A stretch of DNA of 64,000 bases from Ruegeria profundi (GTDB lineage Bacteria; Pseudomonadota; Alphaproteobacteria; Rhodobacterales; Rhodobacteraceae): positions 186,001-250,000 of the forward strand of contig NZ_LQBP01000001.1 of the NCBI RefSeq assembly GCF_001507545.1, in the 5' to 3' direction. Each line of letters starts with the position of its first letter. Within the stretch, counting starts at the first letter, position 1. The notes beneath the pieces were generated by a model. It was not told where the DNA came from, ran no database searches, and worked only from the letters and a program-made list of their open reading frames with translations. Position numbers and translations under genes: made by a program. Positions 34,662-44,537 of this stretch are shown here, piece by piece.

Positions 34662-36206
34662 ATGAACGATCAATCCCGAACCTCATCCCGCACTGGTGGC
34701 CGCGCGGCGCGACGTGCTGCACGCGCCACCGCATTGCCCGAGCACTTGCGCCCAATCCGCCCCGGCATGGAAGGCGGTGTGCTAAATGTTCTGACCCAAG
34801 CTCAGATCGAACGCATCCACGAAACAGCCCTGACCGCCTTGGAAACCATCGGTTTGGCAGACGCCCCGCAAAGCGGCATAGACTATCTGGTTGGGGCTGG
34901 CTGCACACTGGGCGACGATGGTCGCATCCGATTTCCGCGCGCTTTGGTTGAAGATACGCTCGCAAAGGCCAACCGCTCCGTAACTCTTTACAGCCGAGAC
35001 GGTAAAACCGATCTGGAGTTGTCGGGCACGAAGGTCCATTACGGCACGGCCGGTGCCGCAGTCAGTATGGTCGATGTGCATGGGCAGGAATATCGCGACT
35101 CGACCGTACAAGATCTGCACGACGCCGCGCGTATCTGTGAACAGCTCGAAAACATTCACTTTGTGCAACGTCCAATGGTCTGCCGAGATATTGCTGACAA
35201 TCTGGAAATGGACCTGAACACAATTTACGCAGCCTGTTCAGGCACGTTTAAACATATTGGCACCTCATTTACCGAACCCAGTCATGTTGCTCCTGCGATG
35301 GAGATGATCCACATGATTGCTGGCGGCGAAGGTAAATATCGTGAACGACCTTTCGTGTCGAATTCGAACTGTTTCGTTGTCCCACCGATGAAATTCGCAA
35401 CTGAAAGCTGCGAAGTGATGGAAGAATGTATTAAGGCCGGGATGCCAGTCTTGCTGCTTTCTGCCGGGATGGCAGGTGCTACCGCGCCCTCAACGATCGC
35501 TGGAGCAATTGCGCAAGCGACTGCCGAATGCCTTGCTGGACTGGTTTATGTCAATGCTGTAAGCCCCGGCGCTCCGGCGATTTTTGGGACTTGGCCGTTT
35601 GGTCTCGACCTTCGGACCGGTGCAATGTCCATTGGGTCCGGAGAGCAAGCCCTGCTGACCGCAGGTTGCGCCCAGATGCATCGTTTCTACGATTTGCCGG
35701 GCGGGGCCGCTGCCGGTGCGTCGGATTCGAAACTGCCCGATATGCAAGCGGGATGGGAGCAAATGTGCTCGAACGTTATGGCAGGTCTTGCCGGTTTGAA
35801 CATGGTATACGAAGCTGCGGGCATGCACGCGTCATTGCTTGGGTTTTGTCATGAAAGCCTGATCTTGAGCGACGATTTGATCGGTCAGGCGCAGCGCTGC
35901 GTGCGCGGGATCGAGGTTACTGACGAAACACTTGCATTGGATCAGATAGCGCAGGTCTGTATGGGTGGGCCCGGTCACTACCTTGGTGTCGATGCAACAC
36001 TCAGCCGGATGCAGGCGGATTACGTTTATCCTACCTACGGCGACCGAACATCACCGAAAGAGTGGGCAGAACTTGGCAAACCCGACCTGATTGAGAAGGC
36101 TGTCAAACGCAAGCAAGAGATTTTGGCCACGCCCTCACCAGCCCGCTTTGACCCCTTGCTGGACGCTGAGATTCGCGAAGTGTTTAACATCCATCTCGGC
36201 AAGTAA
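34662..36206 (+). CDS. Trimethylamine methyltransferase (MttB)-family protein, non-pyrrolysine
   Basis: A 514-aa TIM-barrel methyltransferase. LRPIRPGMEGGVLNVLTQAQIERIHETAL is the usual opening, followed by YGTAGAAVSMVDVHGQEYRDSTVQDL, and GASDSKLPDMQAGWEQ marks the region corresponding to the catalytic part of archaeal MttB. The frame is full-length with no internal TAG, so it lacks pyrrolysine, as in MtgB-type enzymes acting on glycine betaine or other quaternary amines. It should pass a methyl group to a corrinoid carrier protein; one is encoded at 62162. The N-terminal 25 residues are rich in Arg and Ala. Confidence 0.9.
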   Translation: MNDQSRTSSRTGGRAARRAARATALPEHLRPIRPGMEGGVLNVLTQAQIERIHETALTALETIGLADAPQSGIDYLVGAGCTLGDDGRIRFPRALVEDTLAKANRSVTLYSRDGKTDLELSGTKVHYGTAGAAVSMVDVHGQEYRDSTVQDLHDAARICEQLENIHFVQRPMVCRDIADNLEMDLNTIYAACSGTFKHIGTSFTEPSHVAPAMEMIHMIAGGEGKYRERPFVSNSNCFVVPPMKFATESCEVMEECIKAGMPVLLLSAGMAGATAPSTIAGAIAQATAECLAGLVYVNAVSPGAPAIFGTWPFGLDLRTGAMSIGSGEQALLTAGCAQMHRFYDLPGGAAAGASDSKLPDMQAGWEQMCSNVMAGLAGLNMVYEAAGMHASLLGFCHESLILSDDLIGQAQRCVRGIEVTDETLALDQIAQVCMGGPGHYLGVDATLSRMQADYVYPTYGDRTSPKEWAELGKPDLIEKAVKRKQEILATPSPARFDPLLDAEIREVFNIHLGK

Positions 36207-36607
36207 CCTACTGGAATAATGACGTTCTTTCTGGTCGCCCTCGCTTCGGCAGTCAGCCATATGAGTCTATTCGATCGCTGCGTAGGTCTACCTAGGAGCC
36301 CTATTGGACGGCAAAAAGAAAGGGGGCCGAGGCCCCCTGTCAGTTTCGCCTTCCAGGCTCATTTCGTTGACCGCCCGGTATTTTTTTGCCTGCGGCCTGG
36401 ACTGCGCATGGGACGAGCGCACCCGCCCCGTGAAAGAGTGGGAGGGAGCAAATATTCCGCCCCACCCTGTTCCCGGCCAACACGGGCATGTCGACCGAGT
36501 AGAGAAAGGCAACCCTGGTAAGTCTTGGCGCCTCTCTCTGTGTTCGTCGGGACCGGAAATCCATTGGAAACCCAGGTCCCTACACCCCGCCTGACGGGGC
36601 GTTTGCC
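36207..36607. other. 401-base gap with stable hairpins, candidate non-coding RNA locus
   Basis: No convincing protein is encoded on either strand. The minus strand shows a clear terminator at 36312-36338. A long rod-like hairpin has arms AGAGAAAGGC and GCCTCTCTCT near 36500-36545, the pair GGGACC/GGTCCC follows near 36550-36580, and ACACCCCG/CGGGGCGT lies next to the nrdJ stop. It could be the nrdJ 3' untranslated region or an independent RNA. I could not match it to tmRNA, RNase P RNA or SRP RNA; a 6S-like rod is not excluded. Confidence 0.4.
36312..36338 (-). terminator. Rho-independent terminator, minus strand
   Basis: On the minus strand AGGGGGCC-TC-GGCCCCCT (closing as GGGGGC with a four-base loop) is followed directly by TTCTTTTTGC. 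It lies about 270 bases downstream of the nrdJ stop, so the transcript it ends is either a long nrdJ 3' region or a separate RNA. Confidence 0.75.
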
Positions 36608-39600
36608 TTAGCTACACCCGCTGGTCGCCCCGCAGGTATTGCATTTCATACAGGTGCCGTTACGCACCAGCGTGTAGTTTCCGCATTCGCCGCAGGGGTC
36701 GCCTTCATAGCCCTGCATCTTGGCCTTAGTGCGGGCGTCCATACTGGTCGTCACAGTTGTTTCCACGACGGAAGCTTCGAATTGTGCAGCGGGTTCCGCC
36801 ATGCCGTTCACTTCGGCCTGGCCACTGTTGAACACGACCAAGTCTTGCGGAAGGCGCTTTCTTAGGTATCCGGTTGAACTGATTTGTTTCAACACTTCCA
36901 GAGACTTGGACGCCGCACTTTCACTGATTTCCGACACGTTCGCACGGCCCTCTTCCTCGCCCCGGCCCAGATCGTCGAAGGTCGCGCCTTCGGGCTTCAC
37001 ATGGGCCAGATCGGTGCGGTCCAGATAGGACACGGCCAGTTCGCGGAAGATGTAATCAAGGATCGACGTCGCGTTCTTAATCGAGTCGTTGCCCTGCACC
37101 ATCCCAGCTGGTTCGAACTTGGTGAAGGTAAAGGCGTCGACGAATTCCTCCAGCGGCACGCCGTATTGCAGGCCGACCGACACGGCGATGGCGAAGTTGT
37201 TCATCATCGCCCGGAAGCCAGCGCCTTCCTTGTGCATATCGATGAAGATCTCGCCCAGCTTGCCGTCTTCGAACTCACCGGTGCGCAGATAGACCTTGTG
37301 TCCGCCCACGATGGCCTTTTGCGTGTACCCTTTACGCCGATGCGGCAGTTTCTCGCGATGGCTCCGGATCATCTCCTTGACCACAACCTTCTCGATCACT
37401 TTTTCGGCCAGAACGACGGCTTTCTCCTGCACCGAGCCGCTTTCCAGAACTTCTGCTGCTTCGTCGTCGTCCTCGACCAGCGCCGCTGCCAAAGGCTGCG
37501 ACAGTTTCGAGCCGTCGCGGTACAGCGCGTTGGCCTTCACACCCAGCGACCAGCTGAGTTCATAGGCCTTCTGGCAATCCTCGATGGTCGCGTCATTCGG
37601 CATGTTGATCGTTTTCGAGATCGCGCCCGAGATAAAACTTTGTGCCGCAGCCATCATTGTAATGTGGCTATCAACTCCAAGGAAACGCTTGCCTTTCTTG
37701 CCGCACGGGTTGGCGCAGTCGAAGATCGCGTAATGCTCCTCTTTCAGGTGTGGTGCGCCTTCCAGAGTCATGGTCCCGCAGACATGGTCATTGGCCGCGT
37801 CGATATCCGCCTTACTGAAGCCAAGATGGCGCAGCAAGTCGAAGGTAGGGTCGTTCAGCTTGGTCGCCGGAATGCCCAGAACACCGGTGCAGAAATCCTC
37901 ACCCAACGTCCATTGGTTAAAGACGAACCGGATGTCGAATGCGCTTTCCAGTGCAGCGTCTACCTTGGCCAGCTCGCTTGGGCCAAAGCCGTGACCGGTC
38001 AGCGACGTGTGGTTGACGCCCGGCGCATTGCCGATTGTACCGTGGCCGACCGCGTAACCTACGATCTCTTCAATTTGAGACGAGGAGTAGCCCAGCTTTT
38101 CCAGCGCCGAAGGCACCGAACGGTTGATGATCTTAAAGTACCCGCCACCGGCCAGTTTCTTAAACTTTACCAGAGCGAAGTCAGGTTCGATCCCAGTGGT
38201 GTCACAATCCATCACCAGACCGATGGTGCCGGTCGGTGCGATCACGGTGGCCTGCGCGTTGCGATAGCCGTTCTTTTCACCCAGACTCAGCGCCTCATCC
38301 CAAGCCGACATGGCTAACTCGACCAGTCGCTTATCCGGACAATTGCCATGATCCAAAGGCACGGGCTTCACTGCGAGCTTCTCATAACCCTCGGTCACGC
38401 CCTGCGCCGCGCGGCGGTGATTGCGGATCACGCGCAGCATGTGGTCGGCGTTGCGCTTGTACCCTTTGAACGCACCCAGCTCCCCGGCGATTTCAGCCGA
38501 CGTCGCATAGGCCACACCCGTCATAATGGCAGTCAGCGCGCCACAGATCGCCCGCCCCTCATCCGAGTCATAGCTGTAGCCCATGTTCATCAGCAAACCG
38601 CCGATATTGGCATAGCCCAGACCCAGCGTGCGGAAGTCATAGGACAACTGCGCGATCTCCTTTGACGGGAACTGCGCCATTGTCACAGAGATTTCCAGCG
38701 TCAGCGTCCAGAGACGCGAGGCGTGCATATAGTCCTCCGCCTGGAACTCCCCATCCTTCAGAAAGGTCAGCAGGTTCATCGACGCCAAGTTACAGGCCGT
38801 GTCATCGAGGAACATGTACTCCGAGCACGGGTTTGATCCGCGAATCTCGCCATCTTCGGGACATGTGTGCCATTCGTTGACGGTGTCGTGGAATTGAATG
38901 CCCGGGTCGGCGCAAGCCCAGGCCGCGTGACCGACCTTTTCCCACAGATCGCGGGCCTTAACAGTCTTGGCCACCTTGCCATCGGTGCGGTTTATCAGTT
39001 CCCAATCGGCGTCTTTCTCGACTGCTGTCAGGAACGCATTGGTCACACGGATCGAGTTGTTCGAGTTCTGACCCGAGACCGAGCTATAGGCCTCGGAATC
39101 CCAGTCCGTATCGTAGGTTGGGAATTCGATACTGTCATGCCCCTGCTTGGCATAATCCAGTACGCGTTTAACGTATGTCTCTGGAATTGCGACCTTTTTT
39201 GCTTCGCGAATGGCCTTTTTTAATGCGGTATTCTTTTGTGGATCATACGCGTCATCCTGCGCACCATCCCACGCGCGGATGGCCTCGAAAATGCCGTTCA
39301 GCATCTTTTCGTGCATCTTCGATCCGGCAACGATCGAGGCCACCTTCTGTTCTTCGATCACCTTCCATTCGATGAATTGTTCGATGTCAGGGTGATCCGC
39401 ATCGACGATTACCATCTTTGCTGCTCGACGGGTTGTGCCGCCTGATTTGATCGCGCCAGCGGCGCGGTCGCCGATCTTGAGAAAGCCCATAAGACCCGAA
39501 GACTTGCCGCCACCCGACAGCGCTTCGCCTTCTGCACGCAGGTGGCTGAAGTTAGTTCCGGTGCCCGAGCCATATTTGAACAGGCGGGCCTCGCGCACCC

Positions 39601-40228
39601 ACAGGTCCATGATGCCACCTTCATTCACCAGATCATCACCAACAGACTGGATGAAGCACGCGTGTGGCTGCGGATGTTCGTAGGCGGATTTCGACTTGGT
39701 CAGTTTGCCAGTCTTGTAGTCGACATAGTGGTGCCCCTGCGCCGGGCCGTCGATGCCATACGCCCAATGGAGACCAGTGTTGAACCATTGCGGCGAGTTC
39801 GGCGCAGCGCGCTGCGTCGCCAGCATGTAACGCATCTCGTCAAAGTAGGCGCGCGCGTCTTCCTCGGTCGAGAAATAGCCACCTTTCCAACCCCAATAGG
39901 CCCAAGCGCCGGCCAGACGGTCGAATACTTGCTTCGAAGACGTCTCACCGTCGAATTCTGCTCCCTCAGCGGGAATCGAGCGCCACAGGAACTCGGGTAC
40001 GTCCTTTTCTTTGACCTTCTTCAGCTTGCTGGGAACGCCAGCCTTGCGGAAATACTTCTGCGCAATCACGTCGCTTGCGACTTGGCTCCACTCTGCGGGA
40101 ACTTCGATTTCTTCCAGGCGGAAAACAATTGTTCCATCCGGGTTACGGATTTCGGACGTCGCTGTGACAAAGTCCAGATTTGCGTATGCGTCCTGCCCCG
40201 ACTTAGTGAATTTTCTGTCAATCTTCAT
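36608..40228 (-). CDS. nrdJ: Adenosylcobalamin-dependent (class II) ribonucleotide reductase
   Basis: A 1206-aa enzyme reducing ribonucleotides to deoxyribonucleotides with a 5'-deoxyadenosyl radical. [17 protein letters not shown] opens the catalytic barrel. CACFIQ-type context is seen as [12 protein letters not shown], and [20 protein letters not shown] carries the N-x-C-x-E active-site triad. [21 protein letters not shown] is typical. The C-terminus has a zinc ribbon ([23 protein letters not shown]) that shuttles reducing equivalents. The ATG at 40228 is chosen because upstream codons are not protein-like and GGGCGGCGG precedes it. No nrdAB or nrdD gene is in the window. Confidence 0.96.
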   Translation of the reverse strand: MKIDRKFTKSGQDAYANLDFVTATSEIRNPDGTIVFRLEEIEVPAEWSQVASDVIAQKYFRKAGVPSKLKKVKEKDVPEFLWRSIPAEGAEFDGETSSKQVFDRLAGAWAYWGWKGGYFSTEEDARAYFDEMRYMLATQRAAPNSPQWFNTGLHWAYGIDGPAQGHHYVDYKTGKLTKSKSAYEHPQPHACFIQSVGDDLVNEGGIMDLWVREARLFKYGSGTGTNFSHLRAEGEALSGGGKSSGLMGFLKIGDRAAGAIKSGGTTRRAAKMVIVDADHPDIEQFIEWKVIEEQKVASIVAGSKMHEKMLNGIFEAIRAWDGAQDDAYDPQKNTALKKAIREAKKVAIPETYVKRVLDYAKQGHDSIEFPTYDTDWDSEAYSSVSGQNSNNSIRVTNAFLTAVEKDADWELINRTDGKVAKTVKARDLWEKVGHAAWACADPGIQFHDTVNEWHTCPEDGEIRGSNPCSEYMFLDDTACNLASMNLLTFLKDGEFQAEDYMHASRLWTLTLEISVTMAQFPSKEIAQLSYDFRTLGLGYANIGGLLMNMGYSYDSDEGRAICGALTAIMTGVAYATSAEIAGELGAFKGYKRNADHMLRVIRNHRRAAQGVTEGYEKLAVKPVPLDHGNCPDKRLVELAMSAWDEALSLGEKNGYRNAQATVIAPTGTIGLVMDCDTTGIEPDFALVKFKKLAGGGYFKIINRSVPSALEKLGYSSSQIEEIVGYAVGHGTIGNAPGVNHTSLTGHGFGPSELAKVDAALESAFDIRFVFNQWTLGEDFCTGVLGIPATKLNDPTFDLLRHLGFSKADIDAANDHVCGTMTLEGAPHLKEEHYAIFDCANPCGKKGKRFLGVDSHITMMAAAQSFISGAISKTINMPNDATIEDCQKAYELSWSLGVKANALYRDGSKLSQPLAAALVEDDDEAAEVLESGSVQEKAVVLAEKVIEKVVVKEMIRSHREKLPHRRKGYTQKAIVGGHKVYLRTGEFEDGKLGEIFIDMHKEGAGFRAMMNNFAIAVSVGLQYGVPLEEFVDAFTFTKFEPAGMVQGNDSIKNATSILDYIFRELAVSYLDRTDLAHVKPEGATFDDLGRGEEEGRANVSEISESAASKSLEVLKQISSTGYLRKRLPQDLVVFNSGQAEVNGMAEPAAQFEASVVETTVTTSMDARTKAKMQGYEGDPCGECGNYTLVRNGTCMKCNTCGATSGCS

Positions 40229-40417
40229 GTCCGCCGCCCTAGATTCAATCAACTTTTTCGTTTGCGTCAGGCGCGCCTGCGCAACCCGAACGCCGTGCCT
40301 GACAAGATTGGGCGCGGCTGGCCAAGCACCGCCTACGGCAGCGTAATACCGCCGACGCGGCTGCACGATAAATTGATGTGCTTTCCGGCCCTCGCCCTGT
40401 GCTTTCTTCTAGTTTTC

Positions 40418-40433
40418 CTACTAGATTTAGTAG
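40418..40433. promoter_or_regulatory. NrdR-box-like palindrome upstream of nrdJ
   Basis: CTACTAGATTTAGTAG is a 16-base near-palindrome with six-base arms. Its core agrees with the NrdR box (ACACTATATATAGTGT-like) at 10 of 12 central positions. It lies 190 bases upstream of the nrdJ ATG. NrdR boxes normally occur in pairs about 31 bases apart; I did not see a convincing second copy. Nearby TTGACG/CGTCAA (40456-40482) forms another inverted repeat. Confidence 0.4.
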
Positions 40434-40727
40434 CACCTCTCTCGGCCCATACAACTTGACGTATTCGGCCATAGATCGTCAACGGCATTTTTCAGTGATT
40501 TTTGAAATCTTTTGTATTGACCCAAAAGTTCCGGCAGCCACGGTTTTTGGCCGACACCGATTCCTCCACAGGGTCATCTGGGGTTCGCAGAAGCGTCTTG
40601 AGTTTTGACGCTGCCAGATTAGCTGTTTTTCTCTACACAGTTACGAGCACTTTATAAACTTACGATATGGTGGATAGGTTCAAAAAGAATCAGGGCCCTT
40701 CACCGACCGCACCAGTCAGGAGGCAGC

Positions 40728-40766
40728 ATGATCGAGATAGTGAGTCAAAAGGATGATGGGCGATGA
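40728..40766 (+). CDS. 12-codon upstream reading frame coupled to lipoprotein gene
   Basis: A perfect AGGAGG (40718-40723 region) precedes ATG at 40728. The frame encodes MIEIVSQKDDGR and ends with TGA overlapping the ATG of the lipoprotein gene (ATGA at 40763-40766). Its ribosome-binding site is much stronger than anything directly before the lipoprotein start, so translation of the latter probably depends on ribosomes finishing this short frame. Confidence 0.45.
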   Translation: MIEIVSQKDDGR

Positions 40767-41197
40767 AGGTACTAAGGTTGTTTCCAGTACTGACCCTGAT
40801 CGTGGCTTGCACACAACAAATCGCCCCCACCCCTACAAAAAGCGCACAGTTCGAAACCTATCCTGAACGTCTTTTCACAACCTTCGAAACCGAATGCGAC
40901 GGCCTAGCCGAGCAATTCGAAAAAATCGGGAATCGAGTCTTTGAATGCCAGGAACTCTTACCGCCCGAGACCACAGCGTTTCTGATTCTCAACTACGACG
41001 GTTATCCGCTGGATCTGCCAAAAAGTGTGATGCGCATGACATCAACAAAAAACGCGTCGGGCTACCGTGTGGATGCCGAACTGTATTTTAATGTGCCGCA
41101 GAAAAAAGGCCCTGCTGTAAAGGTCCCCGTGGAAAGCAAGGCTTTGGACGCGGCTATTGGTGCCCTGTTTCAAAGAATGGGTGGAACACCAACTTAG
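40763..41197 (+). CDS. Putative lipoprotein of unknown function
   Basis: A 144-aa protein with a lipoprotein signal: LRLFPVLTLIVACTQQ gives a lipobox (IVAC) with the acylated Cys at about residue 16. The mature part contains two further Cys (ETECDGL and VFECQEL) that could form a disulfide, and ends ALDAAIGALFQRMGG. I do not recognise a named family. Translation appears coupled to a 12-codon frame upstream. It ends ten bases before the tRNA-Pro gene on the other strand. Confidence 0.75.
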   Translation: MKVLRLFPVLTLIVACTQQIAPTPTKSAQFETYPERLFTTFETECDGLAEQFEKIGNRVFECQELLPPETTAFLILNYDGYPLDLPKSVMRMTSTKNASGYRVDAELYFNVPQKKGPAVKVPVESKALDAAIGALFQRMGGTPT

Positions 41198-41206
41198 TAA
41201 GAGAAG

Positions 41207-41283
41207 TGGTCGGGGCGGCAGGATTCGAACCTACGACCCCCTGTACCCAAAACAGGTGCGCTACCAGACTGCGCCACGCCCCG
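41207..41283 (-). tRNA. tRNA-Pro (anticodon TGG)
   Basis: A 77-base tRNA including encoded CCA. The acceptor stem is CGGGGCG/CGCCCCG with discriminator A, which is typical of bacterial tRNA-Pro. The anticodon arm is CCTGT-TTTGGGT-ACAGG with TGG at 34-36, and the T arm contains GTTCGAATCC. Confidence 0.97.
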
Positions 41284-41326
41284 GACCGTGCGCCTTCCTA
41301 ACGATGCCGTTCGGATTTGAAAAGCC

Positions 41327-41794
41327 CTAACAGGGCCAAATTGCAGGTCCTTGTGAAAAAATTTTGTGCTGCATCTGCGTACCCGGTGTGATCAGGTACT
41401 GCTCGGCAAGCCCGGCGTTGATTTCGAGAACCGCAAACACCGAATCGCCACCCTCGATCGGCGTTTCGTCACCCGGAATCGCGTTGTGGTGCACATGAAC
41501 AACTGTGCCGCTGCGATTCAGGAAAATGATGTCTAGTGGAATCAGAGTATTTTTCATCCAGAATACGACTGGTTGCGGCGGGTCGAACACGAACAGCATG
41601 CCAGCCCGCTGCGGCAGCGACTCACGGAACATCAAGCCCCGCGCCCTCTCCTGCGGGCTTATCGCCAGTTCCACGTTGAAGGTAATCTGAGCCTTATCGT
41701 TCCGCAGGCTGACGCGATCATCCGCACATGCAGCAAGAACCTCACCGGTCCATAGCATCAGGATACTTGCAAGAACCGTAAAAATTCTGGCCAT
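41327..41794 (-). CDS. DUF192 family secreted protein
   Basis: A 155-aa protein with a signal peptide (IFTVLASILMLWTGEVLA). ELAISPQERARGLMFRESLPQRAGMLFVF and VVFWMKNTLIPLDIIFL are the DUF192 hallmarks, and GTVVHVHHNAIPGDETPI follows. The family forms a small barrel of unknown function and is usually exported. The gene starts six bases after the cold-shock gene stop, so both are in one unit. This pairing of DUF192 with a double cold-shock gene is common in alphaproteobacteria, as I recall it. Confidence 0.88.
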   Translation of the reverse strand: MARIFTVLASILMLWTGEVLAACADDRVSLRNDKAQITFNVELAISPQERARGLMFRESLPQRAGMLFVFDPPQPVVFWMKNTLIPLDIIFLNRSGTVVHVHHNAIPGDETPIEGGDSVFAVLEINAGLAEQYLITPGTQMQHKIFSQGPAIWPC

Positions 41795-41800
41795 CAGGAT

Positions 41801-42328
41801 TTATTCGTCCAATGCCGCTTCCCAAGCCAATACCTGAGCCGCCATACGTCCGCGTTTTCCACTGATAACGCGCATAGCAAGCGCTTCACCGGGTTGCAGA
41901 TCGGCCAAACCAGATCGGCGCAGAACTTCGATATGCAGAAACACATCCTCGCCGCGGCCAAAAACATTGGCAAAACCAAAGCCTTTGCCCTTATCGAACC
42001 ATTTTACCCGCGCAGCCTCTAACGGCGCTTCGGCGATCACGACTGGATCAAGCTCAGCAAAGTCCGCTAGCATCATTGAGTCGGTCCGCGCTGGCGGATC
42101 AACGCTGATAACCTCTACGGCCTGAACACCGCGATCCGTGCGATGCGTCATAATCTCGATCCCGGCGCCATCCGCGACCGAGCTTTGACCGAAATTGCGC
42201 AATACATTTACGTGCAACAGGATATCCGGGCCACCTTCGTCCGACACAACAAACCCGTATCCCTTAGCGGGATCGAACCATTTCACGTGTCCACGAACGC
42301 GGTACATATTGTTCAGGTCTTCTGGCAC
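41801..42328 (-). CDS. Cold-shock protein with two CSD domains
   Basis: A 175-aa protein with two nucleic-acid-binding cold-shock domains. The first (residues about 8-75) has GHVKWFDPAKGYGFVVSDEGGPDILLH, carrying the RNP1-like KGYGFV, while the second (about 105-170) has ARVKWFDKGKGFGFANVFGRGEDVFLHIEVL with KGFGFA and DVFLH. It should bind single-stranded RNA or DNA. The GTG at 42328 is chosen because TTAGGA precedes it; an ATG at 42307 (MYRVRG) is an alternative. Confidence 0.92.
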   Translation of the reverse strand: MPEDLNNMYRVRGHVKWFDPAKGYGFVVSDEGGPDILLHVNVLRNFGQSSVADGAGIEIMTHRTDRGVQAVEVISVDPPARTDSMMLADFAELDPVVIAEAPLEAARVKWFDKGKGFGFANVFGRGEDVFLHIEVLRRSGLADLQPGEALAMRVISGKRGRMAAQVLAWEAALDE

Positions 42329-42449
42329 GGTTTTCCTAACGCGAATGTCAACTGCTCGTTAAGGGTCCGATGTGTATGAAATTGTCGCGCAAATTCAAGT
42401 TGAAAAAAACCTTTAATTCCTGCGTGTTGCATTTCACGATACGCGAACG

Positions 42450-43055
42450 TCATGGATTCAACCTTTGCACTTCCCATTCCGAGCCTGCCTGATCCCGGCG
42501 CCACTGGAACCGGTCGTGCAGACGGAACGCACCATCGGCCCAGAACTCGATCTCTGTCGGCACCAACCTGTATCCACCCCAAAATGGTGGTCGCGGTGGG
42601 TTCGGTCCCAACTTCGCGGTCACCTTTGCAACCTCTGCCATCAAAGCAGATCGGCTGCTGAGAGGCTGGGACTGCTTTGACGCCCACGCCCCCAAACGGC
42701 TTTTCAACGAACGAGAGGCATAATACTCATCTGCCTGCGGCCCGGTTTCACGCGTTATTGTACCACGAACACGGATTTGACGCCGCAATGATTTCCAATG
42801 CATCACAAAAGCCGCTTTTCCCGCCGAATCCAGCTCGGACGCCTTGGCGCTTTCGTAGTTGGTGTAGAAAACAAAGGCGTCGGATTCGATTTCTTTCAGC
42901 AGAACCATGCGTGCATTGGGCAGGCCATCGCTATCCACGGTCGCCAGCGCAATTGCGTTGGGATCATTCGGTTCAGTGTCCTGAGCTTCTGCCAGCCACC
43001 GTCCCGCAATTGCAAAAGGATCGGTGCCAGCAAAAATGCCGTCACGCTCTGTCAT
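42450..43055 (-). CDS. pdxH: Pyridoxamine/pyridoxine 5'-phosphate oxidase
   Basis: An FMN-dependent oxidase making pyridoxal 5'-phosphate, about 201 aa. [20 protein letters not shown] and [17 protein letters not shown] bind [17 protein letters not shown] is the middle strand pair, and the C-terminus has [15 protein letters not shown] and [11 protein letters not shown], the PdxH signature including Arg and His substrate contacts. The ATG at 43055 is preferred over 43061 because GGGGG directly abuts the latter and would leave no spacing. It is divergent from fabI. Confidence 0.94.
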   Translation of the reverse strand: MTERDGIFAGTDPFAIAGRWLAEAQDTEPNDPNAIALATVDSDGLPNARMVLLKEIESDAFVFYTNYESAKASELDSAGKAAFVMHWKSLRRQIRVRGTITRETGPQADEYYASRSLKSRLGAWASKQSQPLSSRSALMAEVAKVTAKLGPNPPRPPFWGGYRLVPTEIEFWADGAFRLHDRFQWRRDQAGSEWEVQRLNP

Positions 43056-43190
43056 TTCCATCCCCCGGAAACTTTTAAGTTACACCCTAGGGCGAGAACC
43101 CGCTGCGAGCAAGAGTTCACGGCCTTGATGGAACGCACCCAATGGCATAAACCAACGCAACAAATCGCGACGACAGGCGGAGAACCACAC

Positions 43191-43997
43191 ATGTCAAATC
43201 AGTTGATGGCCGGCAAACGCGGCCTCATCATGGGACTGGCCAATGATAAATCGATCGCATGGGGGATTGCCCGCGCTCTTTCCGATGCCGGGGCCGAATT
43301 GGCCTTTTCCTATCAGGGTGATGCGTTAAAAAAGCGGGTCGATCCTTTGGCAGCACAGCTTGGCAGTGAAATCGTTCTGCCCTGCGATGTCAGTGATGAG
43401 GCGTCAATTGATGCTTTGTTCACTTCGCTCGAAGAAAAATGGGGCAAACTGGACTTTGTTGTTCACGCGATCGGCTTTTCCGACAAGAACGAGCTTCGTG
43501 GCCGTTATGTCGATACCAGCCGCGCGAATTTTAAACTGACTATGGACGTGTCTGTTTATTCTTTCACCGCCGTGATGCAACGCGCCGAGAAGATGATGTC
43601 AGAAGGAAGCAGTGCGATTACACTCACTTATTACGGCGCCGAACAGGTTATGCCGCATTATAACGTAATGGGTGTTGCAAAGGCAGCATTGGAAGCATCG
43701 GTCAAATATCTGGCCGAGGATCTGGGCAAGGACGGTATCCGCGTCAACTCAATCTCGGCCGGACCGATCAAGACTCTGGCCGCCAGTGGCATAGGCGATT
43801 TCCGATACATTATGAAATGGAACGAATATAACTCGCCACTTCGCCGCAACGTGACCATCGATGATGTCGGCAGATCGGCGCTTTACCTGTTGTCTGATCT
43901 CAGCAGCGGGGTGACCGGAGAGAACCTGCACGTAGATTCGGGATATCACATCGTCGGCATGAAAGCCGTCGACGCCCCTGACGTTGAAAAGGGTTAA
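43191..43997 (+). CDS. fabI: Enoyl-[acyl-carrier-protein] reductase (NADH)
   Basis: A 268-aa short-chain-dehydrogenase-type reductase for the last step of fatty-acid elongation. GKRGLIMGLANDKSIAWGIA binds the dinucleotide, VVHAIGFSDKNELRG is the NAG-like region, and TYYGAEQVMPHYNVMGVAKAALEAS contains the Tyr-x6-Lys catalytic pair. ISAGPIKTLAASGI is the substrate loop and the target region of triclosan. The ATG at 43191 has GGCGGAG upstream. The coding frame is open far upstream but that part overlaps pdxH. Three bases separate it from gpt. Confidence 0.95.
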   Translation: MSNQLMAGKRGLIMGLANDKSIAWGIARALSDAGAELAFSYQGDALKKRVDPLAAQLGSEIVLPCDVSDEASIDALFTSLEEKWGKLDFVVHAIGFSDKNELRGRYVDTSRANFKLTMDVSVYSFTAVMQRAEKMMSEGSSAITLTYYGAEQVMPHYNVMGVAKAALEASVKYLAEDLGKDGIRVNSISAGPIKTLAASGIGDFRYIMKWNEYNSPLRRNVTIDDVGRSALYLLSDLSSGVTGENLHVDSGYHIVGMKAVDAPDVEKG

Positions 43998-44000
43998 GTC

Positions 44001-44510
44001 ATGAGCGCCAAGGACCGTCTGCCCCACGAAAAGGGCTTTCACATAAGCTGGGACCAAATTCATCGCGACTCGCGCGCGTTGGCGTGGCGTCTGGACGGGC
44101 AAGGCCCAGATGACGGTGCCTGGCGTGCCGTAGTTGCGATCACACGCGGCGGTATGGCGCCCGCGATGATTGTCAGCCGTGAACTGGACATTCGTACCGT
44201 CGATACGATCAGCGTGCGCTCGTACCATCATCAGGCACAAGGCGAGGCTGAGGTGCTCAAGGCTCCGGACGCTGAACTCATGGGCGATGGCGAAGGCATT
44301 TTGATCATCGACGATCTGGTCGATAGTGGCAAAACCCTCGAGCTCGTGCGCGCGATGTACCCCAAGGCGCATTTTGCAACTGTTTACGCCAAACCCAAAG
44401 GTCGCCCGATGGTGGACACGTTCATCACCGAGGTCAGCCAGGACACCTGGATCTTTTTCCCTTGGGATATGGCCCTGCAATATGTTGAGCCGTATCGCGG
44501 CACCGACTGA
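44001..44510 (+). CDS. gpt: Xanthine-guanine phosphoribosyltransferase
   Basis: A 169-aa type I PRTase. [28 protein letters not shown] begins the fold, and the PRPP motif is [13 protein letters not shown] (acidic pair in the middle). It ends with [20 protein letters not shown], the W-x-x-F-P-W tail typical of Gpt. It salvages guanine, xanthine and hypoxanthine to nucleotides. It starts three bases after fabI and 27 bases before an aminotransferase, probably in the same transcript. Confidence 0.94.
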   Translation: MSAKDRLPHEKGFHISWDQIHRDSRALAWRLDGQGPDDGAWRAVVAITRGGMAPAMIVSRELDIRTVDTISVRSYHHQAQGEAEVLKAPDAELMGDGEGILIIDDLVDSGKTLELVRAMYPKAHFATVYAKPKGRPMVDTFITEVSQDTWIFFPWDMALQYVEPYRGTD

Positions 44511-44537
44511 TCCTGAGCAGAACAACAAGGACCGCGC

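Noticed and set aside
34662..36206. Pyrrolysine-encoding MttB
   Set aside because: The 514-codon frame has no internal TAG and is already full length, so it is a non-pyrrolysine homologue.
36884..38317. Long open frame (477 codons) on the strand opposite nrdJ
   Set aside because: It is the mirror of a strongly conserved coding region; its composition follows nrdJ codon structure and it shows no domain or ribosome-binding site.
40229..40762. Possible cobalamin riboswitch before nrdJ, and likewise before the mttB-like and corrinoid genes
   Set aside because: B12 enzymes made this worth checking, but I did not find the conserved B12-box sequence or its surrounding stems in any of the three regions.
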